From Candidatus Hydrogenedentota bacterium (GTDB lineage: Bacteria; Hydrogenedentota; Hydrogenedentia; Hydrogenedentales; SLHB01), in the NCBI GenBank assembly GCA_020849535.1, contig JADLGB010000157.1, forward strand, positions 1-39,341: a stretch of 39,341 nucleotides of DNA. The letters run 5' to 3'. Numbering within the stretch: the stretch's first letter is position 1; each line of letters opens with the position of its first letter. Shown piece after piece: positions 25,769 to 33,942 of this stretch. The notes under the pieces are model-generated. The model ran no database searches. It was not told the DNA's origin and saw nothing but the letters and a program-made list of their open reading frames with translations. The translations under genes were made by a program, and so were the position numbers.

Positions 25769-26443
25769 ATGCCTGAGTATCAACCGGCGTCGCGGCGTCC
25801 CATTGCCGGCACCTTGCGCAGCACGGCCAACGGGGCGGTGCGCATTTGCGTGAAGGCAGGCATCCACCCCGACACAATTTCCTATGCGTCCATCGCGGCT
25901 TCCGCGGCGGCTGCGCTATGCTTCTGGCAGGCGGAGCGCTTGCCCGCCCTGCTTATTCTTGGCGTCGGCTTCTGCTACCTCCGCCTCTGGTTCAACATGC
26001 TCGACGGCATGGTCGCGCTCGCTTCGGGGAAGGCGAGCCTGCGCGGGGAAATCCTGAACGATCTACCGGACCGCGTGTCGGATGTGCTGATCTTCGTGGG
26101 CGTGGCCCACAGCGGGCTGTGCCACGTCGTGAGCGGATACTGGGCGGCCCTCTTCGCGCTGCTCGTCGCATACGTGGGTATGTTCGGCCAAGCGGTGGGG
26201 GTGCAGCGCGAATTCAGCGGCATCATGGCAAAGCCGTGGCGCATGGTGGCCCTGCACGCCGGCGCGTGGATTACACTTGGTCTGCTTTGGTGGGGCGGGG
26301 GCCGCATCCACTACGGCGGCCTGACCGTGTTGGACTGGACGCATCTCACGATCATCGCGGGATGCGTGCAAACCATCTGGGTTCGCCTGGCGCGCATCAT
26401 GCGCGCGCTCAGGGCCAAGAACAAACAGGAGGCAAACGCATGA
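25769..26443 (+). CDS. CDP-alcohol phosphatidyltransferase family protein, variant signature
   Basis: A 224-residue inner-membrane protein with about six membrane segments. The family signature D-x2-DG-x2-AR-x8-G-x3-D-x3-D appears as N76-x2-D79-G80-x2-A83-L84-x8-G93-x3-N97-x3-D101. Two metal-ligand Asp are Asn and the Arg is Leu, while Asp79 and the last Asp are kept. Family members move a phosphatidyl group from CDP-diacylglycerol to an alcohol. The altered signature raises the question of whether it is active or uses another metal geometry. ATG 25769 has GAAAGG 6 nt before it. It overlaps cdsA by 4 nt. The pair recalls the E. coli ynbA-ynbB pair. Confidence 0.85.
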   Translation: MPEYQPASRRPIAGTLRSTANGAVRICVKAGIHPDTISYASIAASAAAALCFWQAERLPALLILGVGFCYLRLWFNMLDGMVALASGKASLRGEILNDLPDRVSDVLIFVGVAHSGLCHVVSGYWAALFALLVAYVGMFGQAVGVQREFSGIMAKPWRMVALHAGAWITLGLLWWGGGRIHYGGLTVLDWTHLTIIAGCVQTIWVRLARIMRALRAKNKQEANA

Positions 26444-27387
26444 CGCCGAGTGCGGCCTTGCACAGCGATATCTTTCGCGTCTACTTCACGCTAGGCGCGG
26501 GTCTGCTGATCCTTGGCGGGATCGCGATTGCCGTTTTGAAGTGGGTTCTAAAGAAAGATATGACCCACCCCTGGAAAGCCTACCGCGCGTGGCTGATCAT
26601 GGTGCCGCTGTTTCTGGGGTGCATCTTCCTGGGGCGCGAGGCGGTGATCGTGTTCTTCACGACGATCGCCGTATTCGCGTTCAAGGAATTCGCGCGCGCC
26701 ACGGGTCTCTACCGCGATTGGGGGATGACCGGCGTGGTTTACGCGGGAATCATCGCCGCAGGCCTCGTTTCGCTGATTTATGATCCGCGGCTGGGCGTAC
26801 CCGGCTGGTACGGTCTCTTCATCGTCTTACCCGTTTACGTGGTGGCGATCATCTTGTTTGTCCCGATCGTACGCGATCGCGCGCAGGGCCAACTCCAGAC
26901 GATTGCGCTCGCCGTGGTCGGTTTCATTTACATCGGCTGGATGTTCGGCCACTTCATCTTTCTCGCGAACTCCCGCCACGCCTACGGCTACATCATGTTT
27001 CTGCTGCTGGCCGTCGAACTCAACGACGTGGTCGCGTACGCCTGTGGCAAGACCTTCGGCCGCCACAAGCTGCGCAAGACCATCAGTCCCAACAAGACGT
27101 GGGAAGGGTTCCTCGGCGCGCTTGCCGTGTCCATGGCGCTGCCATGGATTCTCCACTTCTCATTTCCCCACTTTGGCGCTGTGGAATGCGTCCTGACCGG
27201 CATCATCGTGGGCGTGGGCGGGCTGTTGGGCGATCTGTCGATCAGCGTCATCAAACGCGACCTCGGCATCAAGGATATGGGCGCAATCATCCCCGGCCAC
27301 GGCGGCCTGCTCGACCGCATGGATAGCCTCATCTACGTCGCCCCGCTCTTCTTTCATATGACGCGGTTCTTCCACAACGTGTATTGA
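26440..27387 (+). CDS. cdsA: Phosphatidate cytidylyltransferase (CDP-diacylglycerol synthase)
   Basis: A 315-residue integral membrane enzyme making CDP-diacylglycerol from CTP and phosphatidic acid. The C-terminal signature at 269-295 is complete: SVIKRDLGIKD, then PGHGGLLDRMD. ELNDVVAYACGKTFGRHKL and ISPNKTWEG are also typical. About eight membrane segments are predicted. ATG 26440 has AGGAGG 8 nt upstream and lies in the stop of the previous gene (ATGA), so the lipid phosphotransferase and this enzyme are made together. It may be dedicated to that partner rather than being the housekeeping CdsA. Confidence 0.93.
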   Translation: MTPSAALHSDIFRVYFTLGAGLLILGGIAIAVLKWVLKKDMTHPWKAYRAWLIMVPLFLGCIFLGREAVIVFFTTIAVFAFKEFARATGLYRDWGMTGVVYAGIIAAGLVSLIYDPRLGVPGWYGLFIVLPVYVVAIILFVPIVRDRAQGQLQTIALAVVGFIYIGWMFGHFIFLANSRHAYGYIMFLLLAVELNDVVAYACGKTFGRHKLRKTISPNKTWEGFLGALAVSMALPWILHFSFPHFGAVECVLTGIIVGVGGLLGDLSISVIKRDLGIKDMGAIIPGHGGLLDRMDSLIYVAPLFFHMTRFFHNVY

Positions 27388-27632
27388 AGGGGACGGGTGT
27401 TAGCTCCGCCGGCGGGTCGCCTCTCACCAAGTCAGTTGCATGACTGCCTGTCGAGAGCGATACTATGACAGCCATTAGCCCTGCCCCGCGCCTTGGAGAA
27501 TGGGGCGGTCTGGCTACGCACGGGGGACGAAGTCGATGTCGTCGCGCATCTCCATCTTGAATCTGCTCAGGGCAGCCTCGTATTGCCACGGTCCGCTCCG
27601 CCACCTGTCGCCGGCAAGAGCAGGGTAGAGCC

Positions 27633-28241
27633 ATGAAGCGCAATCGAACGCGGCTCATTGTGCTGATTTCTTTCGCGGGTGTCGCCCTCGCCCTTGTACT
27701 GACCGCCGCCCTCGCGCTTTCGGTTTATCACTTCGCATTTCGGTCACGGACGCTGGTGATGGTGGGAACTGACAAGAGTTCCGTTACTTTCTCCAGAAAT
27801 GCTGTCGGGCATTCCAATCCGCCGGTCGTGTACGAATCCGGTGGATATGACCAGATAGAGCCGCGTCTGAGAAAAGTACAGACGTCGTCCGTGCCAAGGT
27901 GGCGTTTCACGATTCGTCCAGTGGGCGAGAAGTACGGCCTGGAAGTCCGGAAGGACTCGGGTAATATCGAAGCCGAGATGTACGCCGATGGCGAGAACGG
28001 GCGAATGAACGCTCAATCTGTTTTGGTATTGGTCCAGGATCTCGGGTTGCACCCGGCTTACATTGAACGAATCGACGCCGATGGAAATGCCATAGCACCG
28101 CCGTCTGTGGAGGTTGTCCTCTCAGGCACCCGCGACGAGATGATTTCAATCCTACAACGGCTTTTGGAAGGAATCTACAAGATCGGTCCGGAAAACCCTC
28201 TGGAGATTCAATCCGAGTGGGACGTACCGGTTCCGGGATAG
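27633..28241 (+). CDS. Membrane-anchored protein of unknown function
   Basis: A 202-residue protein with a single N-terminal membrane segment (residues about 8-32, LIVLISFAGVALALVLTAAL) and an extracytoplasmic domain. The domain ends in a short alpha/beta section (VEVVLSGTRDEMISILQRLL) with no family I recognise. ATG 27633 is preceded by AGGGTAGAG. It stands alone after a 245-bp spacer downstream of cdsA. Its GC content is lower than that of its neighbours, judging by eye. Confidence 0.65.
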   Translation: MKRNRTRLIVLISFAGVALALVLTAALALSVYHFAFRSRTLVMVGTDKSSVTFSRNAVGHSNPPVVYESGGYDQIEPRLRKVQTSSVPRWRFTIRPVGEKYGLEVRKDSGNIEAEMYADGENGRMNAQSVLVLVQDLGLHPAYIERIDADGNAIAPPSVEVVLSGTRDEMISILQRLLEGIYKIGPENPLEIQSEWDVPVPG

Positions 28242-28633
28242 GCGCATGGCCGCGCACGTCCAGTGCTCAATCCGCACGGGGTTGCGTCGGTTGACCTAAG
28301 CCGCAGCTTCGGAGGGCGGGTTTTCTACCCCGCCAGCGTTTTGTGTGAGCGCAGTAGCCAAGTTCTCGCGCCGATGGTGCCGGTGGTTGGTGCGGCGGAC
28401 AGGAATGTCCGCCCTCCCAGTGGCGAAAATCCATACTTGCCCCGGGACCTCGTAGCGGAGTGTCTGAAGGCGCGCACAGCACCGCTCAACCACCGCGTCA
28501 TTGAATCAAACCCGGCGTAGCGATACCATGGGCACTGGTGCCGTGTTCCCGAAACTGGTGGATGGGACACGTGTTTCTTCTGGCGACTGGCGGCTGTTCG
28601 CGACCGGACGGCCCCCGATGAGGAGATCGTATT
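28242..28633. other. Gene-free spacer with hairpins before glyA
   Basis: No gene is supported. GGCGGACA-GGAA-TGTCCGCC (28394-28413) is a perfect 8-bp stem. A GGCGGG/CCCGCC arm pair lies at about 28314-28333. The glyA promoter or leader should be in this stretch, but no box pair is convincing. Confidence 0.5.
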
Positions 28634-30166
28634 GTGGCAGTGAAAGCTTCCCCCGTTAACGGCGCGATTGCGGCATATTTGGCGAAAACCAGCCCGGACT
28701 CCATCGACTCGGGATTCCTGGGCTATCTCGCGAACCTCAGCGCCGTGGCGGCGGTGGCGCCTGGCGTTGCGAAGGGCATCGTGCAGGAACTCGCCGACCA
28801 ACGCAGTTATCTCAAACTCATCGCGAGCGAAAACTATTGCTCGCTGGCCACGCAGCTTGCCATGGGGAATCTCCTCACCGACAAGTACGCCGAAGGTTTC
28901 CCGCATTCGCGCTTCTACGAGGGTTGCGACAACATCGATGATGTCGAAGCCTACGCGTGCGAGCAGGCGTGCAAACTGTTCGGGTGCGAACACGCCTACG
29001 TGCAGCCGCACAGCGGCGCCGACGCGAATATGGTCGCGTTCTGGGGAATTCTCCAAGCGCGGGTCGCGGTGCCGGAGATGAACCGGCTCAACGTGAAAGA
29101 TCCGGGCGCGATGTCGCACGAGGACTGGGAAGCCCTCCGGAAGAAGCTGGGTAACCAGCGGCTGTTGGGCCTGAACCTTGCCGCGGGCGGCCACCTGACC
29201 CACGGCTACCGGCACAACGTCTCCGGCAAGATGTTCGACGCCTACACGTACGGCGTAAGCAAGGACACCTTCCTCCTCGATTACGACGAGATCGAAGCGC
29301 AGGCCGAAGAGGTCAAGCCGCTCATTCTCCTCGCGGGCTACAGCGCGTATCCGCGCGCGATCGATTTCAAGCGCATGCGCCAAATCGCCGACAAGGTCGG
29401 CGCGGTGTTCATGGTCGACATGGCCCACTTCGCGGGCCTCGTCGCGGGCGGTGTGTTCCAGGGCGACTTCAGTCCCTTCCCGCACGCGCACGTCGTCACG
29501 TCCACGACGCACAAGACCCTGCGCGGTCCGCGCGGCGGCGTCGTGTTGTCCACCGCCGAGTTCGGCGAGTACATGGACAAGGGCTGCCCGATGGTGTTGG
29601 GCGGGCCGCTCGGCCACGTGATGGCGGCCAAAGCGGTCGCGTTCACCGAAGCGAACCGGCCCGAGTTCAAGGCCTACGCGGCGAAGATCGTAGAGAACGC
29701 CCGGGCCCTCGCGAGCGCCTGCATCGACGAGGGCATGAACGTGGTCTCCGGCGGCACGGACAACCACCTCATGCTGATTGACGTCACGACGCTGGGCATC
29801 ACCGGACGTCAAGGCGCCAGCGCATTACGCGACTGCGGCATCACGCTGAACAAGAATGCCATCCCCTTTGACCAGAACTCGCCGATGATCACGAGCGGCC
29901 TGCGCCTCGGCACGCCGGCGATCACGACGCTCGGCATGGGTGTGTCCGAGATGAAAGAGATTGCAGCCATCATCAAGCTGGCACTGAGCAACACCAAGCC
30001 CGGCGTAGTCGAATCCGGCACCAATGCGGGCAAACCCAGCAAGATCAACTACGTGCTGGACGAGTCCGCGCATCAGGCGGCCCGCGCGCGGGTGAAGACT
30101 CTGTTGGACCGCTTCCCGGTGTATCCGCAACTGGATCTCGCGCTGCTCAAAGAGTACTTCGGATAG
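28634..30166 (+). CDS. glyA: Serine hydroxymethyltransferase, long form
   Basis: A 510-residue PLP enzyme that interconverts serine and glycine and loads one-carbon units on tetrahydrofolate. The PLP lysine is Lys294 in STTHKTLRGPRGG; ASENYCS (64-70), YAEGFPHSRFYEG (85-97) and HSGADANM (126-133) are conserved. It is about 90 residues longer than the E. coli enzyme: an N-terminal extension of about 45 residues and an insertion near 143-180 (PEMNRLNVKDPGAMSHEDWE). This long form is known from Chlamydiae and relatives. The start is GTG 28634 with GAGGAG at 9 nt. Confidence 0.95.
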   Translation: MAVKASPVNGAIAAYLAKTSPDSIDSGFLGYLANLSAVAAVAPGVAKGIVQELADQRSYLKLIASENYCSLATQLAMGNLLTDKYAEGFPHSRFYEGCDNIDDVEAYACEQACKLFGCEHAYVQPHSGADANMVAFWGILQARVAVPEMNRLNVKDPGAMSHEDWEALRKKLGNQRLLGLNLAAGGHLTHGYRHNVSGKMFDAYTYGVSKDTFLLDYDEIEAQAEEVKPLILLAGYSAYPRAIDFKRMRQIADKVGAVFMVDMAHFAGLVAGGVFQGDFSPFPHAHVVTSTTHKTLRGPRGGVVLSTAEFGEYMDKGCPMVLGGPLGHVMAAKAVAFTEANRPEFKAYAAKIVENARALASACIDEGMNVVSGGTDNHLMLIDVTTLGITGRQGASALRDCGITLNKNAIPFDQNSPMITSGLRLGTPAITTLGMGVSEMKEIAAIIKLALSNTKPGVVESGTNAGKPSKINYVLDESAHQAARARVKTLLDRFPVYPQLDLALLKEYFG

Positions 30167-30490
30167 GCGGAACTGGGCGGCGCCAGGGCGTGGGGCTGCA
30201 CATTATTCCCCCTTTGAAGGGGTGACCCGCAGGGCCGGGGATGTTGCGCCCGCACATCGACTTCTGTCGGCCCTGTCATTGAAGCGAGATGTCAATTCCT
30301 CGACTCAGTCTCGGCCAAGAGGAAACCTTTTGCCCGTTTCGTGCATCATAGAGGCGGCGTGCTATACCCTGTGCGTGCAGAGCCCGATGCATGAGTCAGG
30401 GACAGACACCGCCTTTCGCGCAGGCTTTGCACGCCGGGATTCCACTCCCGGCCGCGAATCACGGGGTGTCCCTCACCCAATAGGAACATC
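30167..30490. other. Spacer between glyA and DUF456 gene
   Basis: Contains CCCCCTTTGAAGGGG at 30208-30222, a lone palindrome of the second repeat family, followed by TGACCCGCAGGGCCGGGGAT, which is also shared with the copy near 19401-19441. No gene is seen, and no convincing promoter boxes. Confidence 0.55.
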
Positions 30491-31033
30491 ATGGCAGCTT
30501 CGCTCTCGGAACTCGGTTACACCGCGCTCACCATCACCGGCTGGAGCCTCTTCGGACTGGCCGTCCTGGTGGGTCTGCTGCTGGACCTCGTGGGACTCTT
30601 CGGAAACTGGATCATTCTAGCTGCTGTCGTGATTGCCTGGGTGGCGACCGGCTTCACGCATTTCGGCTGGGTGGGACTGCTCATCATGACGGCGCTGGCC
30701 GTGTTGGGGGAAGTCCTTGAGACCGCCGCCGCGGGCTACGGCGCGGCCAAGTTCGGCGGCGGACGCGGCTCCATCATCGCGGCGTTAGCGGGTTGCCTAG
30801 GCGGCGCGGTGTTGTTCACACCGATCATTCCCGTGCCCATCGTGGGCACGCTGATCGGTGCGTGCCTGGGCGCTTTCATCGCCGCCGCGTTGTATGAGTA
30901 CATCCAAATGGAAAAGCAGATGCACCATGCGCTGTGGACGGGTCTGGGCGCCGCCCTAGGCAAGGTGGCGGGACTCTTCGCGAAGCTCCTCGTCGGGTTC
31001 GGCATGCTGACCGTGGCCGCACTGACGTTTTAG
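30491..31033 (+). CDS. DUF456 family membrane protein
   Basis: A 180-residue integral membrane protein with about four to five hydrophobic segments, rich in Gly and Ala. The block AAKFGGGRGSIIAALAGCLGG and the following PIIPVPIVGTLIGACLGAF are typical of DUF456, a glycine-zipper-like family with no known function. ATG 30491 has AGGAAC just upstream. A strong inverted repeat begins 3 nt after the stop (31037-31080) and probably ends transcription. Confidence 0.88.
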   Translation: MAASLSELGYTALTITGWSLFGLAVLVGLLLDLVGLFGNWIILAAVVIAWVATGFTHFGWVGLLIMTALAVLGEVLETAAAGYGAAKFGGGRGSIIAALAGCLGGAVLFTPIIPVPIVGTLIGACLGAFIAAALYEYIQMEKQMHHALWTGLGAALGKVAGLFAKLLVGFGMLTVAALTF

Positions 31034-31036
31034 CCC

Positions 31037-31080
31037 GCATATCTCTACCCGCCCCCCGCGTAGCGGGCGGTGAGATATGC
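31037..31080 (+). terminator. Large hairpin after DUF456 gene
   Basis: GCATATCTC at 31037-31045 pairs perfectly with GAGATATGC at 31072-31080. An inner GC-rich hairpin (CCCGC-GTA-GCGGG) lies between. No U-tract follows, so it may be a stabiliser rather than an intrinsic terminator. Confidence 0.55.
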
Positions 31081-31323
31081 TCTTGCAATGACCCACAGGC
31101 TGATTCGAGAGGGTTTATCACACGCACACCGCGTAAGCAAGGAGGGTGTGCCAGCGTCGTGCAAACTGCTGATTCAATTGGGATTGAGAGATCAGCGGCT
31201 GGTGCGCGTGAGGAATCCGGATCAGCCAGACAATCTGGAGTGAAGCTCGGCAAGGGGAGTGGTCTTCGTCTCTCCTTGCCCCCACGGGCGAACTCGCTTT
31301 CGGGATTCAGGGTCAATGAAAAC
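31081..31323. other. Gene-free stretch
   Basis: A 51-codon frame (31088-31243) is open but has no ribosome site and no recognisable sequence, so I do not call it. Nothing else is seen. Confidence 0.4.
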
Positions 31324-31356
31324 GCCCCGGCGGGGTCACCGCCGGGGCTTGTTTTT
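31324..31356 (-). terminator. Bidirectional intrinsic terminator after flaG
   Basis: GCCCCGGCGG-GGTCA-CCGCCGGGGC is a perfect 10-bp stem (31324-31348), with TTGTTTTT on its plus-strand side and GTTTTC on its minus-strand side. It lies about 28 nt past the flaG stop and should end the flagellin/flaG transcript; it could also stop plus-strand read-through. Confidence 0.85.
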
Positions 31357-31375
31357 CGGGACAACTTAAAGCGCG

Positions 31376-31720
31376 TTACACGTTCTCGTCAAATAGCAGA
31401 CCTTGAAGCTTCCGCGTCGCGGCCGCGATGCGCAGCAGGTCTTCCGGTGGAATCTGCTTAATCACCTCGTTGGCCTCATTCAGAATCTGTACGATGATAC
31501 GCTTGCTCTCTTGATCGATACGCAATCGAGTCCCCGTCGCTTCGGGGCCTGCATCTATGCGAACTTCACGTGCCTCTGTCGTCGTGGGCTTAGGACTTTC
31601 GGGCGCCTGAGGCGCCACTTCTTTCGGCGCCGACGCGGGAACGCCTCCAGAAGGAGTCCGTGCCAACAACGGGTCTGCAAGAACGCGCAGTTCTTGTCCC
31701 GTTACGCTACGTACTCCCAT
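31376..31720 (-). CDS. flaG: FlaG family protein
   Basis: A 114-residue protein. The variable Pro-rich N-terminus is followed by the FlaG core (about 63-108): a strand with LRIDQESKRIIVQILNEANE, then VIKQIPPEDLLRIAAA. FlaG affects flagellar filament length in several bacteria. It lies directly after a flagellin gene, as is usual. I chose ATG 31720, with GGGAG 8 nt before it; a longer reading begins with unrelated basic sequence. A terminator follows at 31324-31356. Confidence 0.88.
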   Translation of the reverse strand: MGVRSVTGQELRVLADPLLARTPSGGVPASAPKEVAPQAPESPKPTTTEAREVRIDAGPEATGTRLRIDQESKRIIVQILNEANEVIKQIPPEDLLRIAAATRKLQGLLFDENV

Positions 31721-31875
31721 AGGTCGTCTCCCAGAGCGGACCGGCCTCAGGGAACGGCCAGCCATACCCGTCACCGCGACGAGACATTGCCGGCCTCGGT
31801 ACCTTCGGCCTGTCCGGGCTCTCTGTTCTTCTATCCGCTACAAATGCGGAAGGAAAAACGTGGGAAGGGCTGTCT

Positions 31876-31895
31876 CACGCGTATGGCTACGCGTG
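31876..31895 (-). terminator. Hairpin between flagellin 1 and flaG
   Basis: CACGCGTA-TGGC-TACGCGTG is a perfect 8-bp stem 13 nt past the flagellin 1 stop. With no U-tract it may attenuate transcription into flaG or protect the flagellin mRNA 3' end. Confidence 0.5.
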
Positions 31896-31907
31896 GCGAG
31901 TACCCTT

Positions 31908-32723
31908 CTACCCTAACAACGTCAACGCCGTCTGAGGCAACACGTTCGCCTGCGCCAGCACCGAGGTGCCCGCACTCACAAGAATCTGATTGCGCGTGAA
32001 CGTAATCGTCTCGCGCGCGATGTCCGCGTCGCGAATGGCGCTTTCCGCCGCCGCCGAGTTCTCTTCCTGAATCGAAAGCGTATTGATCGTGAACTCGAGA
32101 CGGTTCTGGAACGCGCCCAGGTCGCTGCGCAGCGACGTCACGCTGCGGATGGCATTGTCGATCGTGCTGATCGCCGCCACCGCGCTCGCCGCGCTCGACA
32201 CGCGGACCGCACTGACGCCCAAGTCGCGGGTGGACGCACCCTTCACGACGATGCGCAAGGTCTGCCCTTGCTGCGCGCCGGCCTGCAACGTCACCGTCTG
32301 CGAGCTGCTCAACACGCGGATGCCGTTGAACTCGGTGTCGAACGCGATATCGTCGATCTGATCGAGAAGCTGAACGACTTCGTTGTTCAGCGCCGCCTGG
32401 TTTTCCGTGCTCTGCGTGCCGTTGGCCGCCTGGACCGCCAGCTCGCGGATGCGCTGCAAGATGTTTGTCGTCTCACTGAGCGCGCCTTCCGCCGTCTGCA
32501 CCAGGCTGACGCCGTCCTGCGCGTTACGCTGGGCAACCTGCGTACCGCTCACTACCGAGCGGAACCCCTCCGCGATGGCCAAGCCCGCGGCGTCGTCCGC
32601 GGCGCGGTTGATCCGCAATCCGCTTGCCAAACGCTCCAGGCTCGTGTTCAACGCATTCGTCGACCGATTCAAGATGCGGCCCGCATTCAGCGCCGCCAGA
32701 TTCGTATTAATTCGAAGACCCAT
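31908..32723 (-). CDS. fliC: Flagellin 1
   Basis: A 271-residue filament subunit containing only the D0/D1 core. The N-terminus MGLRINTNLAALNAGRILNR and the C-terminal QILVSAGTSVLAQANVLPQT are canonical, and the central outer domains D2/D3 are absent. It is very similar to flagellin 2 (about nine of ten residues by eye) and less so to flagellin 3. ATG 32723 has GGAGGG 7 nt upstream. A hairpin with a UAGGGAUG loop lies at 32749-32768 in the leader. I see no promoter of its own, so read-through from flagellin 2 is likely. Confidence 0.96.
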   Translation of the reverse strand: MGLRINTNLAALNAGRILNRSTNALNTSLERLASGLRINRAADDAAGLAIAEGFRSVVSGTQVAQRNAQDGVSLVQTAEGALSETTNILQRIRELAVQAANGTQSTENQAALNNEVVQLLDQIDDIAFDTEFNGIRVLSSSQTVTLQAGAQQGQTLRIVVKGASTRDLGVSAVRVSSAASAVAAISTIDNAIRSVTSLRSDLGAFQNRLEFTINTLSIQEENSAAAESAIRDADIARETITFTRNQILVSAGTSVLAQANVLPQTALTLLG

Positions 32724-32748
32724 AGTTTTACCCTCCTTGAGTGGCACG

Positions 32749-32768
32749 ATGGGGCATCCCTACCCCAT
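32749..32768 (-). promoter_or_regulatory. Leader hairpin with GGAUG loop, flagellin 1
   Basis: On the RNA, AUGGGG-UAGGGAUG-CCCCAU forms a 6-bp stem about 26 nt before the flagellin 1 start. The loop AGGGAUG matches the core of the CsrA/RsmA consensus (ARGGAU in a loop). The binding is inferred. Confidence 0.5.
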
Positions 32769-32939
32769 GGCGTGTACTGCATTCCGTTCAGTCGCGCCGC
32801 CGCGGGCTGCACAGGCCCGCGCCGTCACGTGTCCGTGTCGCTTCCACCTCCTTTCATTTGGACGTACCCGTCCTCTGGCCGGAGCCCACGCCCCGGCCTC
32901 TATTCCCAGGGGTTCCCTAATCCCCTAATTCCCTGAACC

Positions 32940-33758
32940 TCAGCCCCCGAGGAGCTGCAGAGCCGTCTGCGGAACCACGTTGGACTGCGCCAGCACCGAG
33001 GTGCCCGCGCTCACCAGAATCTGGTTCCGCGTGAAAACGATCGTTTCCCGCGCGATGTCCGCGTCGCGGATGGCGCTCTCGGCCGCGGACGAATTCTCTT
33101 CCTGAATGGCCAGCGTGTTGATCGTGAATTCCAGGCGGTTCTGGAAGGCGCCGAGGTCGCTGCGGAGTGTGGTCACGCTACGCAGCGCATTGTCGATCGT
33201 GCTGATCGCCGCGACTGCGCTGGCCGCGCTCGAAACACGGACCGCGCTCACACCCAAATCGCGGGTCGATGCGCCGCGCACCACGATACGCAAGGTCTGC
33301 CCTTGCTGCGCGCCGGCTTGCAGCGTCACCGTCTGCGAACTGCTCAGCACGCGCAGTCCATTGAACTCCGTGTCGAACGCGATGTCGTCGATCTGGTCAA
33401 GGAGCTGAACCACTTCATTGTTCAGCGCCGCCTGATTCTCGGTGCTCTGGGTCCCGTTCGCAGCCTGGACCGCCAGCTCGCGAATGCGTTGCAGGATGTT
33501 CGTCGTCTCGCTGAGCGCGCCTTCCGCCGTCTGCACCATGCTGACACCGTCCTGGGCGTTTCGCTGGGCGACCTGCGTTCCGCTCACGACCGACCGGAAT
33601 CCCTCGGCGATCGCAAGACCTGCCGCGTCATCCTTCGCGCGATTGATCCGCAAACCGCTCGCCAAACGCTCCAAGCTCGTGTTCAGCGATTTGGTGGACC
33701 GGTTCAGGATTCGTGCGGAGTTGAGCGCGGCGACATTGGTGTTGATTCTGAGACCCAT
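32940..33758 (-). CDS. fliC: Flagellin 2
   Basis: A 272-residue flagellin of D0/D1 type, near-identical to flagellin 1 through the N- and C-terminal helices (for example RIRELAVQAANGTQSTENQA and RDADIARETIVFTRNQ). It ends in LQLLGG. ATG 33758 has GGAGGA 8 nt before it. Its leader seems to run from a sigma-28 promoter at 34370-34396, over 600 nt away, through a series of hairpins. It could be the main filament subunit or the regulated one of the three. Confidence 0.96.
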   Translation of the reverse strand: MGLRINTNVAALNSARILNRSTKSLNTSLERLASGLRINRAKDDAAGLAIAEGFRSVVSGTQVAQRNAQDGVSMVQTAEGALSETTNILQRIRELAVQAANGTQSTENQAALNNEVVQLLDQIDDIAFDTEFNGLRVLSSSQTVTLQAGAQQGQTLRIVVRGASTRDLGVSAVRVSSAASAVAAISTIDNALRSVTTLRSDLGAFQNRLEFTINTLAIQEENSSAAESAIRDADIARETIVFTRNQILVSAGTSVLAQSNVVPQTALQLLGG

Positions 33759-33785
33759 AGTTTCGTCCTCCGTGAGTGGTTGACC

Positions 33786-33803
33786 GTGCGCATCCTTGCG
33801 CAC
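33786..33803 (-). promoter_or_regulatory. Leader hairpin with AGGAUG, flagellin 2
   Basis: GUGCGCA-AGGA-UGCGCAC is a perfect 7-bp stem with the GGA of an AAGGAUG motif at its tip, 28 nt before the flagellin 2 start. It fits the CsrA site pattern well. Confidence 0.5.
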
Positions 33804-33916
33804 CTGTGCTTCAGCGGGTCGCCCGTCCCTTTCGGGCGGCCCGTCGCGGCATACCCCTTTCCCGTGGGGTAGGTCGCGGAATTATCGGCCGGTGCAGGTT
33901 GGATCGGTTGACAGAA

Positions 33917-33942
33917 TGGTGCGCGCATCCCTGCGCGCACCA
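33917..33942 (-). promoter_or_regulatory. Leader hairpin with GGGA tetraloop
   Basis: UGGUGCGCGCA-GGGA-UGCGCGCACCA is a perfect 11-bp stem in the flagellin 2 leader. The loop GGGA is of GNRA type and is part of CAGGGAUG. Confidence 0.55.

Noticed and set aside
25846..26439. N-terminal extension of cdsA by about 198 codons
   Set aside because: It overlaps the CDP-alcohol phosphotransferase gene out of frame and is Arg-rich; the ATG at 26440 has a strong AGGAGG site and starts a normal CdsA.
28325..29812. 495-codon minus-strand frame opposite glyA
   Set aside because: glyA has full SHMT motifs; this frame is its antisense shadow.
30330..30368. TTGCCC ... TATACC promoter before the DUF456 gene
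   Set aside because: The spacing of 27 nt is too long.
31088..31243. 51-codon open frame after the DUF456 gene
   Set aside because: No ribosome site, no recognisable sequence, and it follows a strong hairpin.
33882..33908. Second GCCGATAA-type -10 box closer to flagellin 2
   Set aside because: The -10 is perfect (33889-33882, minus), but the base pairs at the -35 distance read ACCGATCC or AACCGATC, unlike TAAAGTTT; it may be chance, although a weak promoter cannot be excluded.
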